24,748 nucleotides of DNA from CAYSUS01 sp964434165 (GCA_964434165.1 CAYSUS010000105.1:1-24748), one strand, 5' to 3'; positions 1 to 8,237 are shown, counted from the stretch's first letter. Translations and numbers: made by a program. The notes: generated by a model from the letters alone, not told the origin.

Positions 1-1096
1 TTGCCGCGTCGAGCTGGTGGCTGCCCAGCTCGGCCATCAGGCCGCCGCCGGTCCGGTCCCAGAGGCGCCAGCGGATCAGCTCCTCGATGGCCGGGCGGTC
101 GATCGTGGAGCCGTCGGGCTGCGGGATCTTCTTGTCCTCGTAGCCGAATTCCGCGGCCTTGCCCTCCAACGCCACGTCCGAGATCTGGGCCTTCTTCTGC
201 TCGACCCGCTTCTGCCACTCGATGATCTCGATCAGCCGGCCGCCCGCGATGACCTGCGCCAGCTTCCTCTCCCAGGATGCCAGCTCGTCGAGAAGCTTGT
301 TGGCGTCCTTGAACTTCTCGGGGTCCTTCACGCCCGGCGGCAGCGGCACGGACCAGCTATCCCGCCCCGGCATGTTGCCGCGGTGCCACTGGGCGCGGAC
401 GTAGTGGAGGTCGCCGAGCACGCCGCGGCGGATCAAGTCCTCCGCCTCGTGGTAGAGGATGTTGTAGTGGCGCTGGTGGCCGACGGCCAGGTACAGGCCC
501 TGCTGCTCGGCGACCCGCGCCATGTCCTTGCACTCGTGGACGCTGTGGGCCATGAGCTTCTCGGTGAGCACGTGCAGCCCAGCCTCCATGGCGGCGATCG
601 ACGCCTCCGCGTGCAGGTGCAAAGGCAGGGCGATGATCACCGCCTCCAGCCCCAACGCCTGGGCGTCCGCGATCAGTTCCTTGTAGTCGCCGTACACCTT
701 CACGTGCTTGTCGGCCTCGGCGCGGCTCTTCCAGCCGTAGCGGTCCAACAGCCCGGGACGCACCTCGTGGGCGGTGGGGCTGTACCAATCGCCGTGGAAG
801 GCGCGGTGGATGTTGTAGGGCCGGATGTCGGCGATCGCTGCGACCTGGACGAACTCGGGATTGCACGCGCCGATCAGCACGCTTCCCTCGTCGCCGGTGC
901 CCAAGACGCCCACGCGGAGCGGCTCGGCCAGGGTCGTTTCGTAGCCGAAGTAGAACGCACCAAGGCTGCCGCCTCCCACCACGCCGGCCAGGGCCGCGCC
1001 CTTGAGGAAGTCGCGGCGGCTGTGACCCTCGGCCACGGCCGCGCGGAAGTTCTCGCGACCGGCTTCGCGTTCCTCGGGCGAGAGATTCATCATCAT
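1..1096 (-). CDS. Gfo/Idh/MocA family oxidoreductase with twin-arginine signal (3' end beyond window)
   Basis: The reading frame stays open from ATG at 1096 to the window edge, about 365 residues. The N-terminus carries a Tat-type motif, S-R-R-D-F-L-K (Arg27-Arg28), and then a hydrophobic glycine/alanine stretch, so export in folded form is likely. A Rossmann dinucleotide-binding segment follows from about residue 57 (RVGVLGTGDEG). The motif that normally reads E-K-P with the catalytic Lys reads EKLM, so Lys is kept and Pro is replaced. Later segments (VGHQRHYN, GGLMAELGSHQLD) match the family fold. Such proteins are NAD(P)-dependent sugar or sugar-acid oxidoreductases by family knowledge; the substrate cannot be told. 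Three consecutive ATG codons (1096-1088) make the exact start ambiguous by one or two residues. It lies 26 bp downstream of the DoxX-like gene, so the two are probably one operon. Confidence 0.88.
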   Translation of the reverse strand, partial: MMMNLSPEEREAGRENFRAAVAEGHSRRDFLKGAALAGVVGGGSLGAFYFGYETTLAEPLRVGVLGTGDEGSVLIGACNPEFVQVAAIADIRPYNIHRAFHGDWYSPTAHEVRPGLLDRYGWKSRAEADKHVKVYGDYKELIADAQALGLEAVIIALPLHLHAEASIAAMEAGLHVLTEKLMAHSVHECKDMARVAEQQGLYLAVGHQRHYNILYHEAEDLIRRGVLGDLHYVRAQWHRGNMPGRDSWSVPLPPGVKDPEKFKDANKLLDELASWERKLAQVIAGGRLIEIIEWQKRVEQKKAQISDVALEGKAAEFGYEDKKIPQPDGSTIDRPAIEELIRWRLWDRTGGGLMAELGSHQLDAA

Positions 1097-1122
1097 GGCT
1101 TATCGACCTTCGGTTGAAGCGC

Positions 1123-2157
1123 CTATTCAGCGTCGGGTTCGTTGCGGGAGAAGAGGGGCTTGACGATCCAGCGGTGGAGGAAGAAGTCCAGCCCGCCCCA
1201 GCGGCCCACGGCCGTCGTGGCCACGACCAACAGCGCCACCATCTCGATGAAGTTCTTGTCCACGATCATCGAATGCCCGACCACATCCGGGAAGGGCGGA
1301 TAGATCGTCGGCCAGGGCGGCTGCGTGGCCAGCACGGAGATCAGGAACGCCGCCCCGCCCAGGGCCGCCAGCCGGGTGAACAGGCCCACCATCAGGCACA
1401 GCCCGATTGCGGTCAGCCCGTAGGTCACCGCCTTATCCACCAGGTCCTCGCGCCCGTGGACGAACGGGACCGGAACCGGAAGCTGGTTCGGTCCCACCGG
1501 CTTGGCCGCCAGCGGCCCCATTTCCTTCTGGTCCTCGTCGAGGATCTCCCACAGGGCCCACTGGTAGCTCTCGCCCATGCTGTCGATCGCGCCGAGCCAG
1601 CCGTTGACCTCGCCGCGGAGCTGCTGCTGCCAGGCCCACAGTCGGGCCTTGTTGAACTCCGGCCCCTCGAGGATCCCCCTTCGCGCGGCCTCGAAGCGAT
1701 CCAGACTGTCGAAGTAACCCTTGATGTCCTCGAAGTTCTCGGCCAGGTAGGTGTCGAGGCCCGTCACGTAGATTCCGTGGACCTTGGCGGCCTCTTCCTG
1801 CTGTTCCTCGCTCAGGGAGTAGAACTCCACGTAGCGGTCGTGGAGGTCCTGCCAGACGTCCTTGTAGAGATCGCCGGAAATGACTTCCTTCTTGGCGACC
1901 TCCCCGCCGTCCTCCTCGGCCTCGACTTCGATCTCCGTGATCGCCAGGCGCTCGCGCCCGTCCAGGTCGGGCACCATCGCGTAGAACACCGTCGCCAACG
2001 GTCCCTTGGCCGTCGTCAGGAACGGCTTGGCCGAGAACTCGTCGGCGTGCTGGATTTTCCACACTCCCTCGTACAGGAAGTGACATCCCAGGCTCAACCG
2101 CAGGATGACGAGCATCACGACGGTGGCCAGGCCGATTGTGATTCGATGGGTACTCAG
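1123..2157 (-). CDS. DoxX-like membrane protein with a long internal soluble insert
   Basis: A DoxX-type signature lies in the first membrane helix (about residues 6-28, LRLSLGCHFLYEG), and three further hydrophobic segments lie near the C-terminus (about 243-263, 264-280 and 302-318). Between them is a charged, mostly helical insert of about 180 residues, so at 344 aa this is far longer than a typical DoxX protein of 130-170 aa. The chosen start is a CTG at 2155-2157, because a very strong Shine-Dalgarno (AGGAGGAGG) stands 5-6 bases ahead of it and no ATG, GTG or TTG fits. The N run at 2179-2188 is close upstream, so an undetected upstream start is possible. DoxX proteins are linked to quinone or thiosulfate oxidation and redox stress; the role here is unknown. 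Pairing with the downstream Gfo/Idh/MocA gene suggests a shared redox function at the membrane (inference). Confidence 0.8.
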   Translation of the reverse strand: MSTHRITIGLATVVMLVILRLSLGCHFLYEGVWKIQHADEFSAKPFLTTAKGPLATVFYAMVPDLDGRERLAITEIEVEAEEDGGEVAKKEVISGDLYKDVWQDLHDRYVEFYSLSEEQQEEAAKVHGIYVTGLDTYLAENFEDIKGYFDSLDRFEAARRGILEGPEFNKARLWAWQQQLRGEVNGWLGAIDSMGESYQWALWEILDEDQKEMGPLAAKPVGPNQLPVPVPFVHGREDLVDKAVTYGLTAIGLCLMVGLFTRLAALGGAAFLISVLATQPPWPTIYPPFPDVVGHSMIVDKNFIEMVALLVVATTAVGRWGGLDFFLHRWIVKPLFSRNEPDAE

Positions 2158-2178
2158 GGGAACCTCCTCCTCTTGCGG

Positions 2179-2188
2179 NNNNNNNNNN
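2179..2188. other. assembly gap (10 N)
   Basis: Ten consecutive undetermined bases lie about 20 bp upstream of the DoxX-like start. A round number of N usually marks a scaffold join of unknown true length, so reading frames across it should not be trusted. Confidence 0.95.
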
Positions 2189-2739
2189 TGCCAAAGGGCC
2201 GCGGACCCAAGGATGAAGTCGGCGCGGCGGGAATGAACGGACCGAAGACTCGACCGCGGCCAGGTGGGAACATGCGCTCTAAACACATTGTAATCGTTCC
2301 CTTCCGTTCCACCAGCCTTCTTCCGCGGGTTTTGGCTCGGTGCCGGGGTGCGGACCCGTCGCGGGGGGGCGCACCCCTGGGGCCACCCGCCTCTCGCCGA
2401 CGGGGCGGCTGGTGGAGAACTCCACTCGGCGAGGTCGGGCCCAAGCCCCGACGCCCCTCGCGGGCCCGCGGCGCACCGGATGAAAGATACCAGCCGTGCC
2501 TGGCACTAAAACGGCCGATGGCCGCAATTCGTGCATCCCGGCAGTCCCCGCCGTGACCGCGCACGCTCGCTGGGGCGGTTGGCGGCCACCCGGATTCGGT
2601 CGGCCCCTGCGCGTCTGCGTGCCCTTGTCTGCCAGGCGAAATCAATCAGAATGGCCGGTCTGGAACGGCCCGCGCATGGGCATTCCTGCGGGACACCTGG
2701 CCGTGACTCCCGCGCGATCCCCCTCCGCGAGCGATTTCG
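2189..2739. other. gene-free spacer between divergent DoxX and dehydrogenase genes
   Basis: No reading frame here shows recognisable domains. The spacer must hold the promoters of both divergent units, but I find no convincing -35/-10 pair; a lone TACAAT on the minus strand (2287-2292) could be a -10 box for the DoxX gene. Its main content is the inverted-repeat cluster annotated separately. Confidence 0.6.
2345..2470. repeat. cluster of four inverted repeats
   Basis: Four dyads follow one another. GGGGTGCG (2345-2352) pairs with CGCACCCC (2370-2377). CTCGCCGA (2393-2400) pairs with TCGGCGAG (2426-2433) and encloses a second perfect hairpin, GTGGAG-AA-CTCCAC (2412-2425). GTCGGG (2434-2439) pairs with CCCGAC (2447-2452). 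CGCGGGCCCGCG (2459-2470) is a 12-bp palindrome. The arms are perfect, but the region is very GC-rich, which makes chance dyads more likely. No T-tract follows, so these are not classical terminators. A structured leader or small RNA is possible. Confidence 0.45.
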
Positions 2740-3741
2740 ATGCGAATCATCCTCTGCTACCCCGTGGAAGCCCGGCACCGCCATGCGATCGCCTCGGCCG
2801 CGCCCGACGCCGAGGTGGTGGACGCCGGTCAGGAACGGATCGCCGAGGCGCTTCACTCGGCCGACATCTTCTGCGGACACGCCAAAGTCCCCGTGGACTG
2901 GGATGCGGTCGTGGCTCGGGGACGATTGAAGTGGATTCAGTCGTCGGCCGCGGGCATGGATCACTGCCTGGTGCCTTCGGTAATCGAGTCGGAGATCGTG
3001 GTGACCAGTGCGTCGGGCGTCCTGGCCGACCAGGTCGCCGAGCATACGATGGCCTTGCTCACGGCGTGGACGCGCAGCCTGCCGGTGTTCCTTCGCGCCC
3101 AGCAGCGGCACGAGTTCGTGCGCCGACCGACCCTCGACCTGCACCGGGCCACCGTGGGCATCGTCGGGCTCGGGGGCGTGGGGCGGCGGGTGGCCCAACT
3201 CCTTGCCCCGCTGAAGACGCGGATTCTGGCCACCGACATGTTCCCGGTGGACAAGCCCGACGAGGTCGAGTCCCTGTGGCCTGGCGACCGCCTTGACGAG
3301 CTGCTCAGCGCCTCGGACGTGGTGATCCTGAGCCTCCCGCTGAACGCCTCGACGCGCGGGCTGATCGACGCCGGCCGCGTGGCTCGAATGAAGCGGGGCG
3401 CCCTGCTGGCCAACATGGCCCGTGGTCCGCTGGTCGTTACCGATGACCTGGTGGCCGCGTTGCGCGGCGGGCACCTGGCGGGCGCGGTGATGGACGTGAC
3501 CGATCCGGAGCCGCTGCCCGCCGATCACGCCCTTTGGGACTTGCCCGGCGTGATCATCACGCCGCACGTGGCGGGCCAGAGCCAGTGGCGGATCGACAAC
3601 ATGACCGGGCTGTTCTGCCGCAACCTGCGGCGATGGCAGGCGGGGCGTCCGCTGATCAACCTTCTTTCCGACAAGCGGCTGGGGTTCCCGATTCGAGGGC
3701 GCGAAACCCCGATCTGGGGGAGTGCAGCCGCCTCCGACTGA
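2740..3741 (+). CDS. D-2-hydroxyacid dehydrogenase (NAD-dependent)
   Basis: The 333-aa product has the full layout of the D-isomer-specific 2-hydroxyacid dehydrogenase family. A split catalytic domain surrounds a Rossmann domain with GLGGVG at residues 143-148, and an acidic residue (Asp166) ends the second strand, which favours NAD over NADP. The catalytic triad is present: Arg228 in NMARG, Glu257 in DPEPLP and His276 in ITPHVAG. It should reduce a 2-keto acid to the D-2-hydroxy acid or the reverse, in the cytoplasm; glyoxylate, hydroxypyruvate or another acid cannot be told apart. The ATG at 2740 fits the family N-terminus (RIILCYPVE), though no strong ribosome binding site is visible. The downstream kinase is 241 bp away, so co-transcription is uncertain. 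Confidence 0.9.
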   Translation: MRIILCYPVEARHRHAIASAAPDAEVVDAGQERIAEALHSADIFCGHAKVPVDWDAVVARGRLKWIQSSAAGMDHCLVPSVIESEIVVTSASGVLADQVAEHTMALLTAWTRSLPVFLRAQQRHEFVRRPTLDLHRATVGIVGLGGVGRRVAQLLAPLKTRILATDMFPVDKPDEVESLWPGDRLDELLSASDVVILSLPLNASTRGLIDAGRVARMKRGALLANMARGPLVVTDDLVAALRGGHLAGAVMDVTDPEPLPADHALWDLPGVIITPHVAGQSQWRIDNMTGLFCRNLRRWQAGRPLINLLSDKRLGFPIRGRETPIWGSAAASD

Positions 3742-3982
3742 ACTGAGTCGTCGCGATGGTACCTGCCCCAGCAATTGCGCCCGGGCGGAGCAGACTCCTT
3801 TCCGACCGTGTTGGGGGCGTGCCGTCCGCCGGCGCTGGCGGGAGGCTTCGTCGCCGGTCCGCGGCCGGGCGGGCCGCTCGGCCGTTTCGCGGGGAGGCGA
3901 TATGGAGTTTTTTCGCACCGCCGACTAAGATACCCATCGAGGAGACTGCGGCAAAGGAATGCACCTCCGATGAGGCACGTGC

Positions 3983-5095
3983 ATGACCACGACGATGTTC
4001 CACGAGGGCACGCCCACGCGCACCTGGGGCGGCCATCCTTCCGGCCGGTGCTCCGAGGAGCTCCTGGCCGCCTATCGCGTGCTGGTGGGCGAGCCTCGCC
4101 TGAGCTGGACGGTGCACCACCGGCTGATCCGGCTGCTGGGCGAGGGCGGCCAGGGCATGGTTTATCTCAGCGAGCGCAGGGGAACCGACGCCTTCACCCT
4201 GCCCGTCGCCTTGAAGATCTTCTCCCCGGAGCGCTACGAAGACGATCGTGCCTACGATGACGCCATGGGGCGAATAGCCCAAGTGGCCGCCCGGGTCGCG
4301 CAGATCCAACAGGATAACTTGCTCGACGTGCACAACTGGATCGACCGTCGCCGCATCCGACTGATGGAGATGGAGTGGGTGGACGGTTACGATCTCGCCC
4401 GCCTGTTGGACAACCGCGTGCTGGAGCGGCTCGCGCAGCGGGTGAGCCGCCGCCGCTGGAGCTACATCAACGAGGTGATCGTCACCGCCGGCCCGGCGCA
4501 GCCTCGGCTGAAGCCGGGCATCGCGATGGCGATTGTTCGCGACTGCCTCGCCGCGCTGGCCGCGCTGCACCGCGAGGGCATCGTGCACGGGGACATCAAG
4601 CCCTCGAACATCATGCTCAAGCGGACGGGGAACGCGAAGATCATCGACATCGGCTCCGCCTTCGAGTTGGACAATCCTCCGCCGCGCCGTACGTGCACCC
4701 CGACCTATGCCGCCCCGGAGGTGCTCGACTCGCACGACTGCTCGCCGCGATCGGACCTGGCCAGCCTGGGCTACGTGCTCATCGAGATGCTCTCGGGCGT
4801 GCCCCCGTTTGCCGGGCGCCTTTCCCTGGCCGACCTGTTGGAGGCCAAGCGTTTCCTGGCGCAGCGCCTTCACCACCTCCTGCCCGAGGAGGTCACGTGT
4901 AACGACCTGTTGATGAACTTCGTGCGCGGTCTGATCGCGCCCGACCCGATGCGGCGATTCCCCAGCGCCGAGGCCGCCGATCTGTTTAAGGAGGGCGCGG
5001 CGAGCTTCCACCGCCAATTGGTCAAGGGAGACCTGGCCAGCGAGTACGACAACGAGATCCGGCTCTGGCTGGAAGAGTTGGAAGTGCCCCAGTGA
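3983..5095 (+). CDS. Ser/Thr protein kinase, kinase domain only, with HGD and DIG motifs
   Basis: The 370-aa protein is essentially one Hanks-type kinase domain. The glycine loop GEGGQGMV lies at 53-60, the ATP-anchoring Lys at 78 (VALKIF), the catalytic loop HGDIKPSN at 202-209 (Asp204, Lys206, Asn209), the metal-binding motif DIG at 222-224, APE at 244-246, the helix-F Asp at 258 and the late conserved Arg at 325 (DPMRRF). The usual HRD is HGD and DFG is DIG, so key Asp and Lys residues remain but activation-loop control may differ. An unusual basic insertion sits between helices D and E (about 143-176). No transmembrane helix or PASTA/WD40/TPR sensor domain is present, so it is likely cytosolic. 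GAGG lies 7 bases before the ATG. It converges on a decayed minus-strand gene. Confidence 0.9.
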   Translation: MTTTMFHEGTPTRTWGGHPSGRCSEELLAAYRVLVGEPRLSWTVHHRLIRLLGEGGQGMVYLSERRGTDAFTLPVALKIFSPERYEDDRAYDDAMGRIAQVAARVAQIQQDNLLDVHNWIDRRRIRLMEMEWVDGYDLARLLDNRVLERLAQRVSRRRWSYINEVIVTAGPAQPRLKPGIAMAIVRDCLAALAALHREGIVHGDIKPSNIMLKRTGNAKIIDIGSAFELDNPPPRRTCTPTYAAPEVLDSHDCSPRSDLASLGYVLIEMLSGVPPFAGRLSLADLLEAKRFLAQRLHHLLPEEVTCNDLLMNFVRGLIAPDPMRRFPSAEAADLFKEGAASFHRQLVKGDLASEYDNEIRLWLEELEVPQ

Positions 5096-5162
5096 TCGGC
5101 TGGCGTGGGCTGACAAGCCGCCCTTGGCACGCGGCGTCCCTTGCCACGAGCAAGACTCAATT

Positions 5163-5737
5163 CTAGCCACCGGCCGCGTCTTGCGACCCGCAGACGAAGT
5201 CGCTCAGTACTCGGAACGCTGGGCATTTCGCTCGCACCCTGCCCAGATCAAGGTATTTGGCGATCCGCTCATTGTGCAGGGCGTGGCTGTAGCGGGGCCT
5301 GAGTTTGTCGTCCCGGCTGAGCCGCTCCAGGCTTTTTGGGGTCGGGGATGCACTCGGGATTTTCGACTGGTTTGGGCTTCCAGGCGGAGAAGATCCGGGA
5401 CGCGCTCTCGATGTCCGCGAGAATTCAGGCCTCCAGTTCCTGAATGGGAATCACGATACAGTACCCCTTGGCGATTCCCGAGGGTGCAACGATCTGCTCC
5501 AGGACCCGCCGGCGGTTCGGTGCGGGGTGAGGACAGTCGGCGTCGTGGCAGGCGATGAATCGGGTGCAGCCAAGGTCTGCGAAGAGGCGCAACTGGCGAG
5601 ATCCGTTGCGGAGCAACTCGCCGGACCCGCCGAAACCTTTGGCCCGAATGGGAAGCGATTGATCGTCTGCGAGGCGTCGCACCATGACCTTTCAGGGTGG
5701 CGACATCCGACTTGTCCTCTCCCAGGATTCCATACAT
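5163..5737 (-). pseudogene. broken DUF4276-like (TOPRIM-related) gene
   Basis: Joining three minus-strand pieces gives a coherent protein of about 190 aa. It begins MYGILGEDKSDVATLK (ATG at 5735-5737, with an in-frame TAG just upstream) and contains a conserved acidic patch (FIACHDAD) and VIPIQELEA. It continues through ILADIESA, NERIAKYLDL and CPAFRVL to TAG at 5163-5165. The frame is lost at a three-A run (5690-5692, one extra base). It meets TGA at 5425-5427 exactly where the family normally has Trp (ELEAW). It is lost again at a five-A run (5333-5337, one extra base). DUF4276 proteins are small and TOPRIM-like by family knowledge and are often encoded next to an AAA ATPase, as here. Three independent lesions make a functional product unlikely unless the assembly is wrong. 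Family assignment is from memory of motif patterns, not a search. Confidence 0.65.
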
Positions 5738-5830
5738 CTTGGAGGCCTAGCTGTGCGGTCAACAAGCCACAACACAATGCGATCGGCAGGGCCAGGCTTC
5801 CACCGCCCTCGCTCCACAAGTTTGGTGTCG

Positions 5831-6988
5831 TCAGGAGCCGTCTTCGACGGTCTCCAAGAATTCTGAGAAGGGGCCCTCTTCGGCCAGGAATCGTTCCGCG
5901 GCGTGCACCTCTGCCTCATCCAGTGCCCGAGCCTTGGTGACGCCGTCCTCCATGGTCACCAAACGCACGGCGCTCGCGTCCACAGCGTTGAACACATCCG
6001 GCGAGTGGCTGGAGATGACGAACTGCGTCTGTTCGGAGTAGGCACTCAGGGCGTGAATCAGTTTGTGCACGAGGTCAGCGTGGATCCCGTCTTCCGGATG
6101 CTCCAGCATCATCACGGACGGCCGGTCGAAGAGAACCGAGACGAGGATGCGCATGATGCGCTGCGTGCCGGATGAGAGTTCGTCGATGGCCCAGTACCTC
6201 GGTTCCGCGTGCGAGCCCACGCCGACTGCGTAACTGATTGTGTGAAGAACCTCGCGGCCATCTGGATCGGTGGTACCCCCGCGCGGGTCGAAAGGTTTCA
6301 CCCGTACTTTCTGGACGATCCCCAGGCCGTCCGGCCCGAGTATCGACGCCACTTCCTCAAACCGATCACGATCGGTAGCCCAAAGATGGAAGAGCCGCAT
6401 GAGCACGGACTTCCTGGGACGGGCCTCGGAGAGCCACGTCTCATAGTACTTGCCTACGACCACCGATCCCTCAGTCTCCGGTTCCTCAAACGCGAAGTAC
6501 TTGAATCGGCAAAGCGCTCCTCGGACTTCCCGCACGTGCTCAGGCAGCGGAGAGTCGTCGGGGAGCAGCGTGTCCAGCAGCGGCATGGACGCCATACGAT
6601 CAGCAATCGACACTTGCTGCCCCACCTGCGGGAGGCGAAGGTCACTTCCCACGCGTTCGAACACCGGGAAGCGGCTGCCGTCTTGCGTCACATCCAGCCT
6701 CTCCTCCAGGCGGATGGAAGGCCCTTGTTCTGACAGGGCGCTGCCACAATGCAGGCGATAGCCTTAGGCGCGCCGGCCGACTCGGAGATCGAACTCCACG
6801 GACCCGGCTGAATCCAGCAGGGCTCCCGGGTCGTTGAGCGTCGCCGTGCGCGCGGCCCACTCGATCCCACGAAGGATGTTCGTCTTGCCGGCTCCGTTCC
6901 GTCCGACGAGCACGGTCATCGGACCGAGGTTGTCCAGGACCAGGTCTTCGCAGGAACGGAACTTGCTGATCTCGACTCGCGTCAGCAT
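5831..6988 (-). pseudogene. AAA_21/OLD-like ATPase interrupted by an in-frame stop
   Basis: Two reading frames, 6988-6764 and 6691-5831, lie in the same phase and are separated only by TAA at 6764-6766 (codon 75) and a short open stretch. The joined product is about 384 aa, a normal length for this family. The N-terminal part has MLTRVEISKFRS and the Walker A motif GRNGAGKTN (about residues 29-37). The C-terminal part has the signature SSGTQRI, a Walker B-like MMLEHPEDGIH and the switch motif SHSPDVFN. Walker B is also odd, because the second acidic residue, normally Glu, is His. A restart at GTG 6691 would give a product without Walker A. The start is placed at ATG 6986-6988; a TTG five codons upstream is possible. 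It lies 93 bp upstream of the DUF4276-like remnant, and both look like one decayed two-gene cassette. Confidence 0.75.
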
Positions 6989-7130
6989 GGACAAACATTC
7001 CAACAGCTTGTGGTGGCTCTCGCCGCGCGGGGGTCGCCCCAGGCGTCCCCTCTCTCAAGAGGATATCCTATCGCTCGGGAACCGGCCATACGGGCGGAGG
7101 CAGTCCCGACACGCGACCTGCCTCGGCGCG

Positions 7131-8144
7131 CTAAGGTTCGAGCTCGATCCGCCGGCCCAGCACGTGGCTATTCCGCGCTTGCTGCACGATATAGAGTGCC
7201 CTGTACGCGTCCTCCAGGTCGCTCGTCTTCCGCACCAGGCTCGTGACGGCTCGATGGAACTGCGCGAGCAGCCTCTCGCCCACCGGGCGCTCGCTCTCCA
7301 GCGACTCCTGGTGGCGTCCTGCCTCATCGAACCAGACCAGCGTCGCGGGAAGATCCAGAAACGCCGTGCCGTACTCGCAGGAGACCTGAAGCGCCGCCAG
7401 CGGCCGGTAGGTGATGGCCTCGTGCCACTCGAGCGGGACGTAACGGCCGCAACTGATCTGCGCGATCGGCCCGGTGCCCGGCTCGCTGCTGGAGAAATCC
7501 AAGCTGAGCATCTGGTAGTCCTCCCGCTGGCACGAGGCGCTCGACGTGTGCATCAGACCCGTGACGTAGGTGGCCTCCTCTCCGACCACGTAGCGGCACC
7601 AGTCGACCAGCTCCACCAGGTCGTTGACCGTGGCCCCGCAGTGCAGGCCGTCGGACGCTGCGCCCGGGTGGTGACTCGAAGGGGCACGGAGGTGACAGAA
7701 CAGGAGCCTGGGCGGGCCGAGTCGCGTGGCGATCAACTCCTTCAATCGCAGTGTCGCGGGCGACTGCCGTCGCGGGAACTCGGCCATGAACGCGATGCCC
7801 GCCTTTTCCACCCGATCGCGGATCATGCGAGCTTCGTTGAGGTCCACGTCCAGTCCGGCGCCGCAATATACGGCCTTGCGCGTATCGCAGGCCGCCAGGA
7901 TAGGCAGGGGCCCGAACCACTGGGCGGCGAGAAGGAGCACGGCGTCGATATCCTCGCGGGCGACCAGCGCGCGAAACCCGTCCACCGCGTCCGCGCCGAA
8001 CTGGGCCGACGCATGTTCGGCGCGGTGCCAAACCTGTTCGCAGACGGCGCGGACCTCGAAGCGATCGGCCAGAGCCCGAAGGGCCGGGGCGTGCCGCTGA
8101 TCCCAGGCAGCCCCCAAGCCCACCAGGCCGACGCGGAGTTTCAT
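7131..8144 (-). CDS. Gfo/Idh/MocA-like protein without the EKP catalytic motif
   Basis: The 337-aa protein has an N-terminal Rossmann fold (MKLRVGLVGLGAAW, glycines at 9 and 11) and the alpha/beta C-terminal domain of the Gfo/Idh/MocA family. The segment that should read C-E-K-P reads VYCGAGLDVD, so Gly-Ala-Gly at 95-97 replaces Glu-Lys-Pro and the catalytic Lys is absent. Also altered is the glycine/histidine motif of the second domain, which reads GATVNDLVELVDW. The frame is intact and well conserved in style, so this is a diverged member rather than a pseudogene. It may bind a nucleotide or sugar without normal dehydrogenase chemistry (inference). No signal peptide is seen. A promoter with a perfect TATAAT lies about 95 bp upstream. 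The broken AAA gene follows after about 140 bp. Confidence 0.83.
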   Translation of the reverse strand: MKLRVGLVGLGAAWDQRHAPALRALADRFEVRAVCEQVWHRAEHASAQFGADAVDGFRALVAREDIDAVLLLAAQWFGPLPILAACDTRKAVYCGAGLDVDLNEARMIRDRVEKAGIAFMAEFPRRQSPATLRLKELIATRLGPPRLLFCHLRAPSSHHPGAASDGLHCGATVNDLVELVDWCRYVVGEEATYVTGLMHTSSASCQREDYQMLSLDFSSSEPGTGPIAQISCGRYVPLEWHEAITYRPLAALQVSCEYGTAFLDLPATLVWFDEAGRHQESLESERPVGERLLAQFHRAVTSLVRKTSDLEDAYRALYIVQQARNSHVLGRRIELEP

Positions 8145-8237
8145 AGGTTGGAGTGGTCAAAGACTGCTACTTAAGACCAGGGGCCGTCAGGCCCCCAGGC
8201 GATTGCGTGCCGTGCCGGTGCAGGCACATCCCACTCA

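Noticed and set aside
17..1117. Long plus-strand open frame over the left edge
   Set aside because: It is antisense to a well-supported Gfo/Idh/MocA gene, and its composition (His, Leu and Val rich without domains) is typical of a GC-driven shadow frame.
5831..6691. Stand-alone intact gene for the C-terminal ATPase piece
   Set aside because: It would begin at a GTG in mid-domain and lack Walker A; the in-phase upstream piece ending at TAA 6764-6766 supplies exactly the missing part.
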